From a virus, in IMG/VR virus record IMGVR_UViG_3300043773_000805, positions 1 to 23,428 of that record: a stretch of 23,428 nt of DNA, one strand, 5' to 3'. The notes under the pieces were generated by a model. That model worked only from the letters and a program-made list of their open reading frames with translations, was not told the origin of the DNA and ran no database searches. The position numbers were made by a program, and so were the translations under genes. Numbering within the stretch: the stretch's first letter is position 1; the number at the start of each line of letters is the position of its first letter. Shown in pieces: positions 20,851 through 23,428 of the stretch.

Positions 20851-21044
20851 AACACCTTCACGAACTGCCGGAAGACCACCGGCTAAGGAACGTCGCCATC
20901 CAGGACATCGATGTCCGTATCCGCTGCCGTCACACCAAGACGACCCGCGATCCGCGCACTTGGAAGATCAAGGGCGACACCTACAACCGGCTTGGCGACA
21001 ACTGGAAGATCAACTTCGACTTCATTATCCAACCAACCCCATAA
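20847..21044 (+). CDS. Small hypothetical protein
   Basis: 65 residues from ATG 20847 (ATGA with the previous stop). Basic, strand-rich (VRIRCRHTKTTRDPRTWKIKG, then NWKINFDFII). An overlapping frame on the same strand from 20748 is not favoured as a start. Function unknown. Confidence 0.55.
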   Translation: MKHLHELPEDHRLRNVAIQDIDVRIRCRHTKTTRDPRTWKIKGDTYNRLGDNWKINFDFIIQPTP

Positions 21045-21082
21045 CCGACACCATTTACACCTGCGAATAAACATTTCCCCAC

Positions 21083-21274
21083 ATGAAGAAAAAAGCCACT
21101 TACACAGTTATCACCATCGACTCGGCGCTCCACGAAGAGGTTCGCAAACATTGCGACGAGAATGGTTTGAAGATCGGATTTTTCGCCAATCAAGCGTTAA
21201 GGAAGTTGCTGAACAAGAAGTGCGCCACGACGCAATCGAGCGCGCTTTCTACCGACAGTACAACGAACGAATGA
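21083..21274 (+). CDS. Ribbon-helix-helix-like DNA-binding protein
   Basis: 63 residues. TYTVITIDSALHEEVRKHCDENGLKIGFFANQALRKLL has the beta strand followed by two helices of the RHH (Arc/CopG) fold, in which the ITID-like strand contacts DNA. The C-terminal 15 residues are Thr/Ser-rich. It is likely an early regulator. It overlaps a further short ORF at its end (ATGA at 21271). Confidence 0.6.
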   Translation: MKKKATYTVITIDSALHEEVRKHCDENGLKIGFFANQALRKLLNKKCATTQSSALSTDSTTNE

Positions 21275-21351
21275 CAGCGAATCGCACCGTGTGGTGCGGA
21301 CAAAACCCTTCGCTCGCTATGAAGCAGTGGGCGGAGGGGCAAATTTCCTAA
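21220..21351 (+). CDS. Possible short overlapping ORF after RHH gene
   Basis: A frame with GTG 21220 or ATG 21271 (ATGA overlap with the RHH stop) encodes up to 43 residues (AFYRQYNERMTANRTVWCG and LAMKQWAEGQIS). Protein-like composition and the coupled ATG are the only support. Confidence 0.3.
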   Translation: MRHDAIERAFYRQYNERMTANRTVWCGQNPSLAMKQWAEGQIS

Positions 21352-21355
21352 AATT

Positions 21356-22432
21356 ATGAATCTAAGAGAATACCAACAAAAAGCAGTAGAGTGGGCCAAA
21401 ACTAGCGATGGACTGATCATCGCCCCCGCCGGTAGCGGTAAGACATGGATTGCCGCATCGATCATCAAGAACTATCAAAACTGCGGATCTGGATTGAGAT
21501 TCGGATGGCTTGCTCCGACCAGAGAAACATGCCAGCAAGCGCGCACATCGCTCCGTGTTGCCGGTGTGCCTGATGAGATTGTCGAAGTTCGCTGTCCGCA
21601 TGAGTCAGTGGACTTCAGCAAGAAGGACATGCTCATCGTGGACGAAGCGAAGCACAGCGCCGCCGCTGGATGGCGTCGCATCATCGAGTCCTGTAACGGT
21701 ATACGTTATGGCTTCGACGCCACTCCTTGGAGCGACGATCCAGACCGGAACACGGTAACACGAACGCTCTTCCACAACCGCACCTACGAGATAAACCGCA
21801 ACGACATTGGCGATTCATTGGCCGACGCTTACCTCGAAATCAGCGATGCCACAGACCTCAACATCCAGCAGAAGATCGACGACAACATCGACCGGCTCTT
21901 CAACACTCGCGTCAAGTACATGCGGATCAGGGAGGATGAACTCAAACGGATGTGCGCTTGGGAATCGATTGTCGATATCGGCATCTGCCAGAACCGCGAG
22001 CGCAACAAATACGCCATCAACTACGCGGTCGAACACCTTGACATGCAGACGCTCATCCTCATTCCGCGCATCACGCTGGGAGAGGACTACGAACACCAGA
22101 TTCCGAATTCTCGGCTCGTTCACTCCAAGATCGGCAAGAAGGACCGGCGCGCTTACATGGAGGAATTCAAGGCTGGTAACCTGCGGACCATGATCGCCAC
22201 AAGCTTGGCCGACGAAGGATTGGATCTGCCCAACGTCGAACTGCTAATTATGGTCAGCGGCGGTCGGTCGTCGCAGAAGACCATCCAGCGAGCGAGTCGG
22301 GCATTGCGGAAAACAGAAACCAAGAACTGCGCGACAATCGTAGATTTCTCTGACAAATTCCACCCCATCGGAGCGTTCCACGCTAAGAAGCGCATGACCT
22401 GCTACCGTGAACTAGGTTGTATTTTCCAATGA
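21356..22432 (+). CDS. SF2 DNA helicase
   Basis: 358 residues. An N-terminal LREYQQKAV (Q-tip region) precedes Walker A APAGSGKT (23-30), the Walker B box DEAK (96-99, in place of DEAH), and FDATPW (120-125, motif III). The C-terminal lobe carries TSLADEGLDLP (282-292, motif V) and QRASRALRK (311-319, motif VI with arginine finger). It is a typical compact phage RecG/UvsW-like SF2 enzyme that would remodel forks or recombination intermediates. It is coupled by ATGA to the SSB gene. Confidence 0.85.
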   Translation: MNLREYQQKAVEWAKTSDGLIIAPAGSGKTWIAASIIKNYQNCGSGLRFGWLAPTRETCQQARTSLRVAGVPDEIVEVRCPHESVDFSKKDMLIVDEAKHSAAAGWRRIIESCNGIRYGFDATPWSDDPDRNTVTRTLFHNRTYEINRNDIGDSLADAYLEISDATDLNIQQKIDDNIDRLFNTRVKYMRIREDELKRMCAWESIVDIGICQNRERNKYAINYAVEHLDMQTLILIPRITLGEDYEHQIPNSRLVHSKIGKKDRRAYMEEFKAGNLRTMIATSLADEGLDLPNVELLIMVSGGRSSQKTIQRASRALRKTETKNCATIVDFSDKFHPIGAFHAKKRMTCYRELGCIFQ

Positions 22433-22785
22433 GTGTATCCACGCCAGCAAACGAAACATCCACGCCCACCGAGAACGTAGTCTATCTGATCGGCGAACTG
22501 CGCGGCATCAGTCGGCAAACCGAAACCAAAACCGGCTCGCTCATGGTGCGCCGCGTTATATCCATCGCCCGTCACTGGACTGACAACGAAGGGCGCTTCC
22601 ACGAAGATTTCGATGAGTTCGAGCTGTCCTCATGGGGACAAGTTGCAGAGAAGATTATCGAGATTCAGAACGGCGCTCTAGTGCGCGTCAAAGGCCGTGT
22701 GAAGGTCGAGAAGTGGAGCGAGGGCGGAGACACGAAATCAGCGGTTCGAATCGCTGCCGAGCAGGTTACTATCCTCTGTTACTAA
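22429..22785 (+). CDS. ssb: Single-stranded DNA-binding protein
   Basis: 118 residues from ATG 22429 (ATGA overlap with the helicase stop). The OB-fold order is visible: VVYLIGELRGISRQTETKTG, then RHWTDNEGRFHEDFDEFELSSWGQVAEKI, then GALVRVKGRVKVEKW. It covers ssDNA during replication and recombination. It lacks the usual acidic DxxPF tail that recruits host partners, so it may act with phage proteins only. Confidence 0.75.
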   Translation: MSVSTPANETSTPTENVVYLIGELRGISRQTETKTGSLMVRRVISIARHWTDNEGRFHEDFDEFELSSWGQVAEKIIEIQNGALVRVKGRVKVEKWSEGGDTKSAVRIAAEQVTILCY

Positions 22786-22801
22786 AAATAATATTGAGCG
22801 A

Positions 22802-23263
22802 ATGAAATCAAACCAAACAATCGTTGCGGTCGATCCGGGTGTGGGCGGCGGATTCGCGGTCAGCACGTCGGAAGGAATACTGCTTTTCCCAATGCCCGAG
22901 TCGCTGCCAGACACGGCGCAGTTACTCAGCGGATTCAAAGTGGCCGACTCGCATTTGTGGGTCGAGAAGGTGCCAAAGTTCGTGAGCAAACTCACGTCGT
23001 CGGCCAGCATGGCGACGCTCCATGAAAACTACGGGATTGTGCAGGGACTTGGCTACGCGCAAGGCTACGCACTCCACCGTGTTGAGCCGAAAATCTGGCA
23101 AGAACCACTTGGGCTTGGAGGACGTAAATCATGCGAAACCGGACCAGAATGGAAGCGAAAGCTAAAAAGCAAAGCTCAGGAACTGTATCCGAATCTGGAC
23201 GTCACGCTCAAAAACTGCGACGCCCTTTTGATCCTCCATTACGCGATGGGCGGTGGCCGGTGA
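22802..23263 (+). CDS. RuvC-like Holliday junction resolvase
   Basis: 153 residues. VAVDPGVGGGFAV (Asp11), LWVEKVPKF (Glu55) and CDALLILHYA (Asp140) supply the three acidic residues of the RNase H-fold active site in RuvC spacing. It cuts four-way junctions after recombination and before packaging. No Shine-Dalgarno sequence precedes the ATG. Its stop overlaps the next GTG (GTGA). Confidence 0.75.
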   Translation: MKSNQTIVAVDPGVGGGFAVSTSEGILLFPMPESLPDTAQLLSGFKVADSHLWVEKVPKFVSKLTSSASMATLHENYGIVQGLGYAQGYALHRVEPKIWQEPLGLGGRKSCETGPEWKRKLKSKAQELYPNLDVTLKNCDALLILHYAMGGGR

Positions 23264-23379
23264 TACATAAAGCCAATCGTCCACCCTCGCCCGAGGAGCT
23301 AAAGCAATTGCTCATCATGGCGTTCGGAATGGGGATGGTCGTCGCCAGCGCCTACTTCCTTCTCTTCGTCGTCAAATGA
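23260..23379 (+). CDS. 39-residue membrane peptide
   Basis: From GTG 23260, overlapping the resolvase stop (GTGA). An upstream in-frame ATG at 23131 would run through the resolvase gene and is less likely. A short polar N terminus (VIHKANRPPSPEELKQ) is followed by one transmembrane helix (LLIMAFGMGMVVASAYFLLFVV). Function unknown. Confidence 0.55.
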   Translation: MIHKANRPPSPEELKQLLIMAFGMGMVVASAYFLLFVVK

Positions 23380-23428
23380 GCGAGAATATCAAACCCATGT
23401 CCGAAGAAACGGACGTGGAGACATTGCG
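23376..23428 (+). CDS. Start of a further gene (3' partial)
   Basis: ATG 23376 overlaps the previous TGA (ATGA). The first 17 residues are MSENIKPMSEETDVETL, with an in-frame second Met. The gene runs off the window, so the product cannot be named. Confidence 0.5.
   Translation, partial: MSENIKPMSEETDVETL

Noticed and set aside
21510-22193. Long plus-strand frames in other phases across the helicase gene
   Set aside because: They show Arg/Ser/Thr-rich shadow composition and no coupled starts, while the helicase motifs are intact in one frame. This contrasts with the methyltransferase locus.

Overview
The window is a contiguous piece of a tailed double-stranded DNA phage (or prophage) genome. 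The evidence is a major capsid protein, a scaffold-like protein, a repeat-rich tail fibre, a holin/spanin-type lysis cassette, a small-terminase-like protein, and a replication/recombination set (RecT-like annealase, RecE/YqaJ-type exonuclease, SSB, SF2 helicase, RuvC-like resolvase). No integrase, rRNA, tRNA, CRISPR array or insertion sequence was seen. The host cannot be named from the sequence. Shine-Dalgarno sequences are largely missing from the structural genes, which hints at a Gram-negative host outside the Proteobacteria mainstream, but that is only a hint. The lipoprotein-type spanin implies an outer membrane.

Layout. (1) 1-2583, plus strand: end of a GH130-like five-bladed propeller protein, a small hypothetical, and a scaffold-like coiled-coil protein closed by an intrinsic terminator. 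(2) 2648-9514, minus strand, read right to left: small-terminase-like HTH protein, PD-(D/E)XK nuclease-like protein, major capsid protein, two terminators, then an acidic protein, two short proteins sharing an N-terminal module, a tail fibre, a DUF7936-like protein, and a compact lysis block (two holin-like proteins, a tiny i-spanin candidate, an overlapping lipoprotein o-spanin candidate and a GSGPYK-repeat peptide). Plus and minus modules converge near 2.6 kb and diverge near 9.55 kb. (3) 9697-13395, plus strand: an island of small accessory genes (membrane peptide, GP88-like protein, Cys-rich protein, several unknowns, an HTPGPW-type protein, a transglycosylase-like lysozyme). Most start after a C-rich leader ending in ATCCA/ATCCC just before ATG rather than after a Shine-Dalgarno sequence. 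(4) 13392-15237: a translationally coupled chain ending in a C5-cytosine methyltransferase gene that overlaps a second, family-like ORF in another frame. (5) 15238-15606: gene-poor, with a strong palindrome. (6) 15607-23428: unknown protein, HTH protein, HNH protein, RecT-like, RecE-like, DUF669-like, a string of small SD-driven overlapping genes, RHH protein, SF2 helicase, SSB, RuvC-like resolvase, a small membrane protein and the start of another gene.

How the parts work together. The right side supplies DNA recombination and replication. The left minus-strand module builds head and tail fibres and lyses the cell. The central island probably carries host-takeover or accessory functions. Very many junctions are ATGA, GTGA or TTGA overlaps, so translational coupling is a general habit of this genome and helps fix starts. 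The most notable signals are the double-frame coding of the methyltransferase locus, a perfect parS-type palindrome inside the terminase-like gene, the compact nested spanin candidates, and the ATCC(A/C)-ATG leader block.
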